This document shows positions 1 to 12,125 of a DNA stretch of 64,000 nt, piece after piece. The notes beneath the pieces are model-generated. The model saw only the letters and a list, made by a program, of their open reading frames with translations. It was not told the DNA's origin and made no database searches. The position numbers were made by a program, and so were the translations under genes. The stretch's first letter is position 1. Each line of letters begins with the position of its first letter. This stretch comes from Arachnomyces sp. PD_36 (lineage: Eukaryota; Ascomycota; Eurotiomycetes; Onygenales; Arachnomycetaceae): the NCBI GenBank assembly GCA_032988195.1, contig JANTQE010000020.1:1-64000 (forward strand), written 5' to 3'.

Positions 1-101
1 TTTTTTTTTTTTTTTTTTTCAGTTTTGTTTTCTTTAGTTTAGAGCGCATTCAAATGACACAAATGTTTTTCATTTTGTAGTATTTAAGTCAAATTATAAC
101 A
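1..101 (+). repeat. Partial left LTR (R-U5 part) of the outer Ty3 element
   Basis: It starts in a poly-T run and continues through a block ending in ATAACA. The same block ends the three other LTR copies at 2129, 7979 and 12125. The upstream part of the LTR lies outside the window. Confidence 0.85.
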
Positions 102-1765
102 TAAAACAAAGCTCATTTTCTTTCTTATAAACTGTCTTGAATTAATTGTCGTGATGTTTTTAGTTCTCTCAATTTGTTTTTAATTTTCAAAATCTCTTTT
201 GAACTCACGTTGCTAGTTAAGCATTATGATTAAAAACGTCATTAAGATTTTCATCATTGAATCTTTTATTAAAAAGCTGTCAACTTAAGACTCTCTTAAA
301 AATTCTTTTTTAAAATTTGTTCAAGAATCTTGATTCTCTCGCTTCTTTTTGACGACTCAAATCAATGATTCATATATGATCAAGAAAAATTTTGTAATAA
401 CAATTTAAGATAACGCGAAGAATTTGTACAATTTCTTGAACAACGCTTTCATAAAAATGAACGAGTTGCATTAACAAAATGAGAATGCTTATGAAACTTA
501 AATGAACGCTTTAATCACGAAAAGAGATCAACTCAGTTTTTAGTTGAAAAAAATTATCGAACAACGCAATGTTTTTCAAGTTTTCAGCAATTATATACAA
601 TCTTGATTCATTAATATTCGTATCGCTCTCAAAGCTAAGTCTCGTAAATTAATCAAAATGCTCGACGTCTTTATATTTAGCGATAACAAAAGTTCTATTT
701 TTAAAATATGAAAAATGAAAATCAATCACAAGTTTATTAACAACATCAATCATTATCTCATTTTTTTTGTTCATATCATTTATGTTATAAGTCGTTTTAA
801 AAACAAAGTTGAGAAATATGTTTTAATTTGTAACAATCTCAAATATTTTCAAATTTATCAAAATAATACAAAAATTTTGACGCATTTAATCATCATTTAT
901 CATAACTCGAATCGAGTCATTAAGATCAAGAGCAAGTTTTGAAATTTATTTATGTGAAACACTTTTTTTCAAGAGTTTCATGCGAAATTCGCTTATTTGA
1001 TTCAGAAATCTGAACTTGTTGTCGCGAAATGAAAAAAAAAATTATATCATCAACTTAATTATGAAATGCAATGTTTGATGATTATTCAAAACAATGATAT
1101 TATCATGTTTTACAAGCAATTCGTCATTTTTTGCAACAAAACTGTCAGTCATTTAGAGCAAATCATTTATTTTAAAAATTGTTGTCGCAAAAATATTTTC
1201 GTTGCAATTATTATCAACACTGTTAAACTTTTCAACAATACTTGTATTTTTGATGTCATTAATGTTCTCGTCAGTTTTGCTGCTTTCGCAGTCAACAAGC
1301 TCAAGATAAAAAAAAAACTCATGATAAATAAATATAAAAATCAATTGAGAAAAACTAAGATTTGCTTTTATTGTAAGAACTTTAAACACGTTGCAACGTT
1401 CTACTCAAAGAAAAAAATTCAATCGAACATTAAAATTCTCGAGTTAAATATGAAAGAATTGAAACAAAGAAACGACAACATTTAAAAAAAGTTTTCATCT
1501 CAAGCATTACTGTCTGTTTAGCGAAATTGAATTTAAGCAAATTACTGAAAGAAAAGACTTTTACAGTATTTAATAAACTAGCATTTAATAAATATACAGT
1601 TTTTATTAATTTTTTAACAAACAATGAAACAAATAATTTCATGTTTATTAACACTCAATTGATCATTAACATAACTAAGTTTTTTGACACACATTTAATT
1701 AAGCTACTCAAGATTTGTGATATTCATGATTACAACAATGTTTTTAAAAAAAACATCACTCATTT
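102..1765 (+). pseudogene. Outer-copy gag and protease remnant
   Basis: Compared by eye with the inner copy (2130-3815), this is the same gag region with additional C-to-T and G-to-A changes. The open stretch 1066-1485 keeps the CCHC-type knuckle with its last Cys changed to Tyr (C-x2-C-x4-H-x4-Y). 1527-1765 covers the retropepsin-like part. The frame is broken many times and the copy stops at the inner insertion, so no functional Gag-Pol can be made. Confidence 0.8.
1761..1765. repeat. Left target-site duplication of the nested insertion (CATTT)
   Basis: CATTT here pairs with CATCT at 7980-7984. The uninterrupted site in the inner copy reads ACTCATCTTA near 3812, so the 5-bp duplication is CATCT with one C-to-T change on the left. 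Five bases is the usual Ty3/gypsy target duplication. Confidence 0.75.
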
Positions 1766-2129
1766 TATTAAATTTCGATTCTGTTTAATCTTCGACATCA
1801 ACGTTATTTATTTTTGAGACTCGACTTATTTAATCTTCGATTGCGATATTACTATTCTTCGAGACTCATCGACTCGAAATGAAATGAGAATTCGAGAGAG
1901 AATTTGACTTGAGAGAAATAAGCGAAAGTTTTCTTTTACATTCACTGTTTTCATTCACTGTTTTCGTGACGAGATTTGTCATCGAGTTTTCATGTATAAA
2001 TAGTTTTCTTTTTTTTTTTTTCTTTTTTTTTTCTTTCTTTCTTCAGCTTTGTTTTCTTTAGTTTAAAGCGCATTCGAATGACACAAGTGTTTTTTTTTCA
2101 TTTCATAGTACTTGAGTCAGATCATAACA
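1766..2129 (+). repeat. Left LTR of the inner Ty3 element
   Basis: It aligns by eye along its length to 7609-7979 and 11780-12125. The left terminus reads TATTAAATTT where the right LTR reads TGTTAAATTT, so the canonical TG end has become TA. It ends in ATAACA (the CA terminus). A pyrimidine tract at about 2003-2044 precedes the presumed R region. Confidence 0.88.
2045..2055 (+). promoter_or_regulatory. LTR segment complementary to the primer site (presumed RNA 5' end)
   Basis: AGCTTTGTTTT is the exact reverse complement of AAAACAAAGCT at 2131-2141. In Tf1/sushi-type elements the first 11 nt of the RNA fold back and prime reverse transcription. The segment lies just after a long pyrimidine tract, where an RNA start would be plausible. 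Confidence 0.6.
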
Positions 2130-2130
2130 T

Positions 2131-2141
2131 AAAACAAAGCT
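2131..2141 (+). other. Self-priming primer-binding site of the inner Ty3 element
   Basis: AAAACAAAGCT begins two bases after the LTR end and does not start with the TGG expected of a tRNA 3'-end primer site. It is complementary over 11 nt to 2045-2055 in the LTR. The outer copy keeps the same site at 103-113, while its LTR partner at 21-30 has a C-to-T change. Confidence 0.6.
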
Positions 2142-2280
2142 CATTCTTTTTCTTACAAACTGTCTTGAACTAATCATCGTGATGCTTTTAGTTCTCTCAG
2201 TTTATTTTCAGTTTTCAGAATCGAATCTCGAATTCAGATTTTCAAAATCTCTCTTGAACTCTCGTTGTTAGTTAAGCATC

Positions 2281-3540
2281 ATGATTAGAAACATTATTAA
2301 GATTTTCGTCGCTGAGTCTTTCATCGAGAAATTGTCAATTCAAGATTCTTTCGAAAATTCTTTTTTAAAATCTGTTCAAGAATCTCGATCTTCTCACTTC
2401 TCTTTGATTGCTCAGATCGATGATTCATATATAATTAAAAAAGATTTTGTAACAACAGTTCAAGATGATGTGAAGAACTTATACAATTTCTTGAATAACG
2501 TTTTTATAAAGATGAACGAGTTGCATCAACAAAATGAAAATGCTAATAAAGCTCAGATGAACACTTTGATTGTGAAAAAAAATCAACTCAGCTCTTAATT
2601 GAAGAAAGTTATCAAGCAACGCGATGTCTTTTAAGTCTTTAGCAATCGTATGTGATGTTGATTCATTGACACTCGTATTGTTCTCGAAGCTGAGTCTTGT
2701 AAATCAATCAAAATGCTCGACGTCTTTATGCTTAGCGATAACAAGAGCTTAATCTTCGAGATATGAAGAATGAAGATCGATTATAAGTTTATCAACAATG
2801 TTAATCATTATTTCATTTCTCTCGCTCGCGTCATTTATGTCATGAGTCGTCTTAAAGATAAAGCTGCGAAGTACGTTCTAGCTCGTAACAGCTTTAAACA
2901 CTCTCAAACTTATTGAGATGATACGAAAATTCTGACGCATCTAATCATCATTTATCATAACTCGAATTAAGTCATCGAGATCAAGAGCAAGTTTCGAAGT
3001 CTGTTTATATAAAACACTTTTTTTTAAGAGTTTCATGCGAAATTCACTTATCTGATTTAAAAGTCTGAGCTTGTTGTCGCGAAATAAAAAAAGAAATTAT
3101 ATCATTGATTCAGTCACGAAATGCAACATCTGATAATTGTTTAGAGCAATGACGTCATCATGTTTTACAAGCAATTTGTTATTTTTTGCAGCAAGATTAT
3201 TAGTCGTCTAGAGCAAATCATTTATCTTAAGAATCGTCGTCGCAAGAACACTCTCGCTACAACTGTCGTTGACGTTATCAGACTCTTCAATAGCACTCGT
3301 ATTTTTGATGTCATCAATGTTCTCGTCAATTCTGCTGCTTTCGCAGTTAACAAACTCGAGATAAAAAGAGAACTCATGACGAATGAATATAAAAATCAAT
3401 TGAGAAAAACTGAAATTTGCTTTTATTGCAAGAACTTTGAACACGTCGCAGCGTTCTGCTCGAAAAAAAAAATTCAGTCGAATATTAAGACTCTCGAGTT
3501 GAATATGAAAGAATCGAAGCAAAAAAACAATGACGTTTGA
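2281..3540 (+). pseudogene. Inner-copy gag remnant with CCHC zinc knuckle
   Basis: The longest open pieces are 2281-2598 (105 codons from ATG) and 3160-3540. The second contains a canonical retroviral-type zinc knuckle, C-x2-C-x4-H-x4-C, encoded at 3418-3459. Gag coats the element RNA in the virus-like particle. In-frame stops between and inside the pieces mean no full Gag is made. The frame moves on to a retropepsin-like segment after 3540. Confidence 0.75.
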
Positions 3541-6500
3541 GAGAAGTTTTTATCTCAAACATAACTGTCTGTTCAGCGAAATTGAATTTAAGCAAGTTGT
3601 TGAGAGAAAAGACTTTTACAGTATCTAGTAAATTAATTCTTAATGAATATACAGTTTTTATTGATTCTTTAGCAGACAGTGAAACAAATGATTTCATGTT
3701 CATTGATACTCAATTGATCATTGACATGATTAAGTTCTTCGACACTCATTTAATTAAGTTACTCAAAATCTGCGATGTTCGCGATTACAACGACGCTTTT
3801 GAAAAAAACATTACTCATCTTATTTTTTTGAATCTTTGAGTAAACGATCATTGTTTTTTGAAGATTTCAATGCTTCTCGCGAATTTTAACACTCACAAGC
3901 TTATTTTGAGAAGACGATGACTGACGAATCAAAATGTTTAATTGAATGTTTGAAATCGAAAGTTGATATGATCGAAAAAAAGATTTCTCATGAATGAAAT
4001 AAACGAGAAGATGCACGTGATCGTTTCTCACGAAATTTTGTGAAAATCAAATTTCGATTTCAAGCATCAAAAGAATGCAGATCGTAGAAATCATTAAATG
4101 AATTGTCAAATTCGTCATATTTTATTTACTCAAATCAAGCTCGAAGACTTTTTTCAGATTTCTCAAGTCGCTTTCAAAGTTATCATATCTCGAGTCACTC
4201 TATCTCTCACGACTTTCACAACGAAACTCTCTATCGTTAAAAGATTCTCAAAGAAGTCAGTAAGATTCGATGAAAGTTTTAACAAGTATCACGAACTCAA
4301 GATTTCGCGACTCTCGATAAATATAACGTTCATTGACAAGTTTTTCATGCATCGTCATTATCATAAAAGAACTTTTATAAGTACTATAAGTCTTTACGAG
4401 CTGAACAAAATGATTGAGAACAAGAAGTTGAAAAAAAAAAAAATTGCTGATATTGAGTCAAACTCTGAAAAGAAGAAGATAGCTCGAGTGCTGCTTAAAT
4501 GTTATTAAAAGTTTAGAAACGTTTTTTTCAAGAAAATCTTTGATGTGCTGTTCTCGCACAGAGATAAAATTGATTACAAAATAAATTTGAAGTCTGAGAT
4601 CGACTCGATTAAAAATATAGACTATGAATCTCTGTACAAAATGAATTCTGAAAAGCTGAAAATGATTAAGATTTATCTAAAAACGAATCTTTAAAAGAGA
4701 TTTATAGTGAAGAGTGTTTTCTTGTTCGCGTCTCTCGTGTTTATAGTCAAGTTAGAAAACAAGTTGAGATTCTGCGTGAATTATCAAAGATTGAATGTCA
4801 TTTTCAAAAAAAAACAGATATCTCATCTCTCTCATTAACGAAATCATGAATCGATTTCACGAGATCAAGTACTTCATCAAGTTGAATATTCGTCAAAGCT
4901 TTCATCGTATCAGAATGAGCAAAGAATTCGAGAACTTGACTATTTTTCGCATTCGTTATGAATTCTTCAAGTACAAAGTTATCTCGTTTAAAATCACAAA
5001 TGAATCAGCTGTTTTTTAGAGATATATCAACTTTACGTTTTTTGATTATCTAGATAAGTTTCTCATCGCGTTTATAAATGATCTTCTCATTTATAGCAAG
5101 ACTCTCAAAGAGCATGAACAGCATGTTAAGCTCGTGTTAAAATGTCTTCATTCAGCTGAATTACAGATCAGCATTTTCAAATACGAGTTTTACGTGACTC
5201 AAATCAAGTATCTTAATTTCATCATCAACATCGAAAATGTGAAGATTGACTTGAAGAAGATAACAGTTATTCTTAACTGAAAGATGTTTGTAACAACGCA
5301 AAAAATGCAATTCTTTTTAAATTTTTGCAATTTTTATCAACGACTCATACGTGTTTATAACAGAGTGATCAAGCATCTACATGTTTTAACTCACAAGAAT
5401 CAATCATTCAATTGAAACGAGAAATGTCAGAAGATCTTTGAGTTGCTAAAAAAACTGCTAATCAAAACTCTCATTCTTAGATATTATGATTTCAAGCGTT
5501 TAACTAGAATCAAGATTGATGTTTTCGATCAGATCATTGTTGACGTGATAATACAGTTTTTCAAAAACGAACTCTGACACTTCGTAAAGTTCTATTCTGT
5601 CTCGATGTTTCTCGTCGAGCGAAATTACAAGATTCATGATAAGAAGCTTTTAATCGTCATTAAAATTTTGATCATTTGAAGAGTCGAATTGAAGAGATTT
5701 CATTGTAATAAAAGATTCGAAGTTCTTATCGATTATAAAGTCTTAAAGTACTTTATGATCATCAAGAAACTGAACGCAAAACAAACTTATTAAATCAAGT
5801 TTCTATTTTATTTTCATTTCATCATCAAGTATTGCTCAGACAAGAACAACACTCTAATTAACGTTTTAAATCATCTCGAAGAGAATGTCTCGTTAATTAA
5901 GAAACAAGATTGCACTCAAATGCTACTGAAATCGAAATCTCTGAATTCTCGAGTAAGAGAAGATTTATCGTTGCTCAAAACTCTCAAAGTTACGATGAAC
6001 GTAAGTCTCGTGAATTTTGAATCTGAGCTCGAGTTGAAACTGATTGATAAAATACGAAAGCTTAATCATATCGCGAAATCTTTGAAGCTTCAAAAAGTGC
6101 TGACTCGACTGAAAGAAGACAACGAGTGAACTTTACAAAAAGAGATGTTGCTTCATCAAGAACATTTAATAATTCTTATAAATGAGAATGAGACTCTGCG
6201 CGCGAAACTTTTGAACAAAATTCATCAACAATCTTTCACGACTCATTCAGATATCAAGAAAACTTAAAATTTAATTAAGACTCGATACTACTGACGAAAT
6301 TGAAAGATTAATGTAAAACGCTATATCAAGAATTGTGTTCTATATTGTCAGAATAAGATCTCTAAAGATAGAAATCTCAAGTGACTGCAATCACTATCAG
6401 TGTTTGATAAAGCTTTTCAGCATATTATCATGAATTTCATAAACATCTTTAAAACTCGCGAAGATCACGACTCGATGCTGATGATAGTGAATCGTTTAAA

Positions 6501-7500
6501 CAAGAAGTTTCTATTTATAGTGATTACTCGAAAGATTGACGCTTTCGAACTGACTCGACTGTTTCTTAAGCATTTTTATCGATACTACGAGATGCTCAAG
6601 AGTATTGTTTTAAATCGAGAATCACAATTTGTTTCGTACTTTTGAAATGAATTCTGCAAGTTTTTGAAAATAAAGTTAAAGCTTTTCATCGCGCATCATT
6701 CAAAGATGAATGATCAGATAAAGATTGTCAATCAATATTTTATTATCAAACTTTGATTTTATGTGAATTACTATCAAGATGATTGAGATAAGTGACTTTT
6801 TATAATGAATCACGCGATCGCTATACTACTCAATGAATTCACTCAAATGTCTCTCTTCTTAGCTGCTAATGAGTACGAATCTAGAATCTTTTTTAACTGA
6901 CAATTTATACTCGCGAAAGCTAACGCTCACGAACGCTTTAATTGAGAGATCACTCAGAATAAAGTTCGACGAATGAACGAGATCTAAGAGCGAATCAAGA
7001 ATAACATGACGAAAACTCAAAAAAAAATAAAAATTCAAGCTAATCGTCATCATCGCGAAATGAACTTTGAAGTGAATGACTACATTTATCTGAATCTAAG
7101 CTCGTACAACGTGAACTGTCGCACTCGCAAGCTTGCTCAACAAAATTCTAAATCGCATAAAATTTTTGAAAAGATTGAAAACTTTTATCGTTTGAAATTA
7201 TTCTCGTTCATAATCATTCACTCGATGATATCTTTCGATAAACTACGAAGAGTGAATAAAAACTCTCTTTTCGAACAAATTCTTGATGAAACGAAGTCTA
7301 TAAAAATCAATGATAAAAACGAGTGAGTGATGAAGAAAATCTTGATCAGTCGAATTTCGCGAAAAAAACTTTAATATAAAGCTCAATAATTAGACTACGA
7401 CAAAAATAACACATGATACTCAACAAGCGACTTTAAAAAAGCGTCACATTTAGTTAAAAACTTTCATCAGATCAAGTCAAAGACAATAAAATTTTCAAAA
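3541..7500 (+). pseudogene. Inner-copy pol remnant: PR-RT-RH-IN-chromodomain
   Basis: Segments in order are a DSxA-type protease site near 3660; reverse transcriptase about 4650-5280, with LRFCVNY (family LRFCVDY) near 4760 and FIND at 5071-5082 in place of the F/Y-x-D-D active site; RNase H about 5280-5900; integrase about 6190-7300, with a typical DNA-binding tail at 7006-7300; and a chromodomain at about 7318-7475. TGA stands where the family has Trp at 5278-5280, 5413-5415, 6643-6645 and 7324-7326, the last in the chromodomain. A few stops are TAG. The enzyme cannot be produced. Confidence 0.82.
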
Positions 7501-7608
7501 CGACTCAAGAATTGATTAAGAAAATGAGAAACAAATGATGAGAAATTTTCGCATTTAAATAACGACAAATCGACATGAGAACATGTTTGCATCTTTTTCA
7601 AGAAATAA

Positions 7609-7979
7609 TGTTAAATTTCAATTCTGTTTAATTTTCAACATCGACGTTATTTATTTTCGAGACTCGACTTATCTAATTTTCAATTGCAATGCTACTATTC
7701 TTCGAGACTCATCGACTCGAGATGAGATGAGAATTCGAGAGAGAATTCGACTTGAGAGAGATAAGCGAAAGTTTTCTTCTACATTCATTGTTTTCATTCA
7801 CTGTTTTTTTGACGAAATTTGTCATCGAGTCTTTATATACAAATAGTTTTTTCTTTCTCTTTTCTCTTCTTCTTTTTCTTTTCTTTCTTTCTTCAGCTTT
7901 GTTTTCTTTAGTTTAGAGCGCATTTGAATGACACAAGTGTTTTTTTTTCACTTCATAGTACTTAAGTCAGATCATAACA
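7609..7979 (+). repeat. Right LTR of the inner Ty3 element
   Basis: It runs from TGTTAAATTT to ATAACA, about 371 bp, and is collinear with 1766-2129. Differences between the two LTRs are mainly C-to-T or G-to-A changes, with some length change in the poly-pyrimidine tract. Confidence 0.88.
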
Positions 7980-7984
7980 CATCT
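7980..7984. repeat. Right target-site duplication of the nested insertion (CATCT)
   Basis: It matches the left copy CATTT at 1761-1765 apart from one C-to-T change. The outer element's pol resumes here in register with the inner copy at about 3812. Confidence 0.75.
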
Positions 7985-10900
7985 TATCTTTTTGAATCTT
8001 TAAGTGAACGATTGTTGTTTTTTAAAGATTTTAATGTTTCTCACGAATCTTGACATTCACAAGCTTATTTTGAGAAGACGATGATTGACGAATTAAAATG
8101 TTTAATTGAATGTTCAAAATTGAAAATTGATGTAATCAAAAAAAAGATCTCTCGTAAACAAAATAAACAAAAAAATGCATGTGATCGTGTCTTATGAAAT
8201 TTTGCGAAAATCAAATTTCAATTTCAAGCATCAGAAAAATGCAAATCATAAAGATCATTAAATAAATCATCAAATTTGTTGTACTTTATTTACTCGAATC
8301 AAGCTTGAAAACTCTTTTTAAATCTTTTAAGTTGTTCTTGAAATTATCATGTTTTAAGTCGCTTTATTTATCACGATTCTCGCAGCGAAACTCTTTATCG
8401 TTAAGAAATTCTCAAAGAAATTAATAAGATTCGATGAAAGTTTTAACGAATATCACGAGTTTAAAATCTCGCGACTCTTGATAAATATGACATTCATTAA
8501 TGAGTTTTTCATGCATTATTATTATCGCAAAAGAACTCTCATGAGTATTATAAATCTTTACAAGTTGAACAGAATGATCGAGAATAAAAAGTCGAAAAAA
8601 AAAATTGCTGATGTTAAGTCAAACTTTAAGAAAAAGAAAATAACTCGAGTGTTACTCAAATGATATTGAGAGTTTATAAATGTTTTTTTTTAAGAAAATC
8701 TCTGATATGCTGCTTTTGCACAAAAATAAAATTGATTACAAAATAGATTTGAAATCTGAAATTGACTTGATTAAAAATATAAATTATGAATCTTTGTACA
8801 AAATGAACTTCAAAAAATTGAAAATGATTAAAGTTTATTTAAAGACGAATCTTTAAAAAAGATTTATAGTGAAGAGTGCTTTCTTATTCACATTTTTCGT
8901 GTTTATAATCAAGTCAGAGAATAAGCTAAAATTTTGCGTGAACTATCGAAAATTAAATGTCATTTATAAAAAAAACAAATATCTCATTTCTTTCATTGAC
9001 GAAATCATGAATTGACTTCACAAGATCAAGTACTTTATCAAGTTGAATATTCATCAGAGTTTTCATCGTATCAGAATAAGTGAAAAATTCAAAAACTTAA
9101 TTATTTTTCATACTCATTACGAATTCTTTAAGTACAAAATTATTTCGTTTGAAATCACAAATGAATCAGTTATTTTTCAAAGATATATCAACTTTACATT
9201 CTTTGATTATTTAGATAAATTTCTTATCGCATTTATAAATGATTTTCTCATTTATAGCAAGACTCTTAAAAAGCATGAACAACATGTCAAACTTATGTTA
9301 AAACGTCTTCACTCAGCTGAATTACAAAGTAGCATTTTCAAATGCGAGTTTCATATGACTCAAATTAAGTATTTTAATTTCATCATCAACATCGAAGATG
9401 TGAAAATTGATTTGAAAAAAATAACAGTCATTCTTAACTGAAAAATGTTTGTAACAACGCAAAAAATGCAGTTCTTTTTAAATTTTTGCAATTTTTATCG
9501 ACGACTCATACGTGTTTATAGTAGAGTGATCAAGCGTTTACATGCTTTAACTTATAAAAATTAATCATTCAATTGAGACGAGAAATGTCAAAAAATCTTT
9601 AAGTTATTAAAAAAATTGTTAATTAAAGTTTCTATTTTTAAATACTATGATCTCAAGCATTTAATTAAAATTGAGATTAACGTTTTCGATTAAATCATTG
9701 CTGATGTGATAACGCAATTTTTTGAAAACAAACTTTGACATCTTGTAAAGTTTTATTCTGTCTCGATATTCTTTGTCGAGTGAAATTACGAAATTCATGA
9801 TAAAAAGCTTTTGATCGTTGTTAAAATCTTGATCATCTGAAAAGTCGAATTGAAGAGACTTTATTGTGATAAAAGATTCGAAGTTTTTATCAATCATAAA
9901 ATCTTGAAGTACTTTATGATTATCAAGAAGTTGAATGTGAAATAAATTCACTAAGTTGAGTTTCTATCTCATTTTCATTTCATCATTAAGTATTGTTTAA
10001 ATAAAAACAACACTTTAGCTAACGTTTTAAATCGTCTCAAAAAAATGTCTTATTAATTAAAAAACAAGATCGTATTTGAGTGCTGTTGAAGTCGAAATCT
10101 CTAAACTCTTAAATAAAAAAAGATTTATCGTTGCTCAAGACTTTTAAAGCTACGATGAACGTAAGTCTCGTGAATTTTGAGTTTAAACTCGAATTTAAGC
10201 TCGAATTTAAGCTGATTGATAAAATACAAAAGCTTAATCATATCGCGAAATTTTTAAAGTCTCAAAGAGTGTTGACTTGATTGAAAAAAGACAATAATTA
10301 AACTTTGTAAAAAAAAATGTTGCTTCATCAAGAACGTTTAATGATTCTCATAAATAAGAATAAGATTTTGCGTGCGAAATTTTTGAACGAAATTCATCGA
10401 CAATCATTTATGACTCACTTAAATATCAAGAAAATTCAAAATTTAATTAAAACTCGATATTATTGATAAAATTGAAAAATTGATGTGAAACGCTATATCA
10501 AGAACTGTATTCTATGTCATCAAAACAAGATTTTTAAAAATAAAAATTTCGAGTGACTACAATCATTATTAATGTTTGAAAAAGCTTTTCAATATATCAT
10601 TATGAATTTCATGAACATCTTTAAAAGTTGCGAGAATCACGACTTGATGCTGATGATAGTGAATCGTTTAAACAAAAAGTTTTTATTCATAACGATTACT
10701 CGAAGAGTTGATGCTTTTGAATTGATTTAATTGTTTTTTAAGCATTTTTATCGATATTACGAGACTCTCAAGAGTATTGTTTTGAATCAAAAATCGCAAT
10801 TTATTTCGTACTTTTAAGATGAATTTTGCAAACTTTTGAAAATAAAGTTAAAACTTTTTATCGCGCATCATTTAAAGATGAATGATCAGACGAAGATTGT

Positions 10901-11779
10901 CAATTAATATTTTATTATCAAACTTCAATTTTATGTGAATTATTATCAAGATGATTGAAATAAGTGACTCTTTATAATGAATCACGCGATTGTTATATTG
11001 CTCAATGAATTTATTCAAATGTCTCTCTTTTTAATTGTTAATAAGTACGAATTTAGAATTTTTTTTAACTGACAATTTATACTCGCGAAAGCTAACGCTT
11101 ATGAATACTTTAATCAAGAGATTGCACAAAATAGAATTCAACAAATGAACGAGATTTGAGAGTGAGTCGAAAATAATATAACAAAAACTCAAGAGAGAAT
11201 GAGAATTCAAGCTAATCGTTATCATCGCGAAATGAACTTTGAAGTGAATGATTACATTTATCTGAATTTAAGTTCGTACAACGTGAATTGTCGTACTCGC
11301 AAGCTTGCGCAACAAAATTTTGAATCGCATAAAATTTTTAAAAAAATTGAAAACTTTTATTGTTTGAAACTGTTTTTGTTCATAATCATTCACTCGATGA
11401 TATCTCTTGATAAGCTACGAAAAGTAAATAAAAATTCTTTTCTCGAAAAATTCTTAATGAAACGAAATCTATAAAGATCAATGACAAAAACGAGTGAATG
11501 ATAAAGAAAATTTTAATCAATTAAATTTCGCGAGAGAAATTTCAATATAAAGCTTAATGATTAAATTACGATAAAAATAATACATAATATTTAACAAGCG
11601 ACTTTAAAAGAGCATCATATTTAGTTAAAGACTTTCATCAAATCAAATCAAAAACAGCAAAACTCTTGAAACGACTCAAAAATTGATTAAAAGAATGAGA
11701 AATGAATGATAAGAAATTTTCGCATTTAAATGACAATAAATTGACATGAGAACATGTTTGCATCTTTTTTGAAAAATAA
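7985..11779 (+). pseudogene. Outer-copy pol remnant
   Basis: It is collinear with 3815-7608 of the inner copy: linker and RT (open piece 9043-9441, with FIND again at 9232-9243), RNase H, integrase (tail open at 11199-11474) and a chromodomain after about 11480. It has more stops than the inner copy and further C-to-T/G-to-A changes, as expected for an older or more often mutated copy. No gag lies here because the gag half is at 102-1765. Confidence 0.82.
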
Positions 11780-12125
11780 TGTTAGATCTCAACTTTATTT
11801 AATTTTCGACATTGACGTTACTTATTTTCGAAACTTGACTTATTTAATTTTCAATTGCAATGCAACTATTCTTCGAGACTCATCAATTCGAGATGAGATA
11901 AGAATTCAAGAGAAAATTTGACTTGAGAAAGTTAAGCGAAAGTTTTTTTTACATTTACTGTTTTCATTCACTGTTTTCTTGATGAGATTTGTCATCGAGT
12001 TTTCATGTACAAATAATTTTTTTTTTTTTTTTTTTTCTTTTTTCAGCTTTGTTTTCTTTAGTTTAAAGCGTATTCAAATGACACAAGTGTTTTTCACTTC
12101 GTAATACTTGAATCAGATCATAACA
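11780..12125 (+). repeat. Right LTR of the outer Ty3 element
   Basis: It starts TGTTAGATCT and ends ATAACA, about 346 bp, and is collinear with the other LTR copies with additional transitions. The sequence after it does not continue the element. Confidence 0.85.

Larger units (their letters stand above)
1766..7979 (+). mobile_element. Inner Ty3/gypsy chromovirus, complete but mutated
   Basis: This 6.2-kb element has two LTRs (1766-2129 and 7609-7979), gag, protease, reverse transcriptase, RNase H, integrase with a GPY/F-type tail, and a C-terminal chromodomain. The order is that of Ty3/gypsy chromoviruses. A self-priming site follows the left LTR. It lies in the same orientation inside an older copy of the same family with a 5-bp target duplication. 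All frames are broken, mostly by TGA at positions where the family has Trp, and no GG or CC was found. It must have been active when it inserted and been mutated afterwards. Confidence 0.88.
1..12125 (+). mobile_element. Outer Ty3/gypsy chromovirus, interrupted by a second copy of itself
   Basis: The element consists of a truncated left LTR (1-101), gag and the start of pol (102-1765), then, after the inner copy at 1766-7979, the rest of pol (7980-11779) and the right LTR (11780-12125). The outer right part resumes at exactly the point where the left part stops, as seen by alignment with the uninterrupted inner copy around 3810-3820. Every reading frame carries many stops. It looks more decayed than the inner copy: for example the last Cys of the Gag zinc knuckle reads Tyr near 1405. 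No GG or CC was seen in it. The left end is outside the window, so its own target duplication cannot be checked. It is a dead copy. Confidence 0.88.

Noticed and set aside
1..12125. TGA used as Trp (alternative code) in the retroelements
   Set aside because: Gly and Pro positions are also changed, TAG/TAA stops occur, and nuclear genes in the window end in TGA. Loss of all GG/CC explains the TGA codons.
1..12125. Short AT-rich open frames (for example 715-942, 5920-6129, 8478-8663) as separate genes
   Set aside because: They are fragments of the broken gag/pol frames or chance frames in AT-rich DNA.
1..12125. Tandem array formed by unequal recombination of three Ty3 copies
   Set aside because: The outer gag and outer pol meet at the same element position with a 5-bp duplication, which a nested insertion explains more simply.
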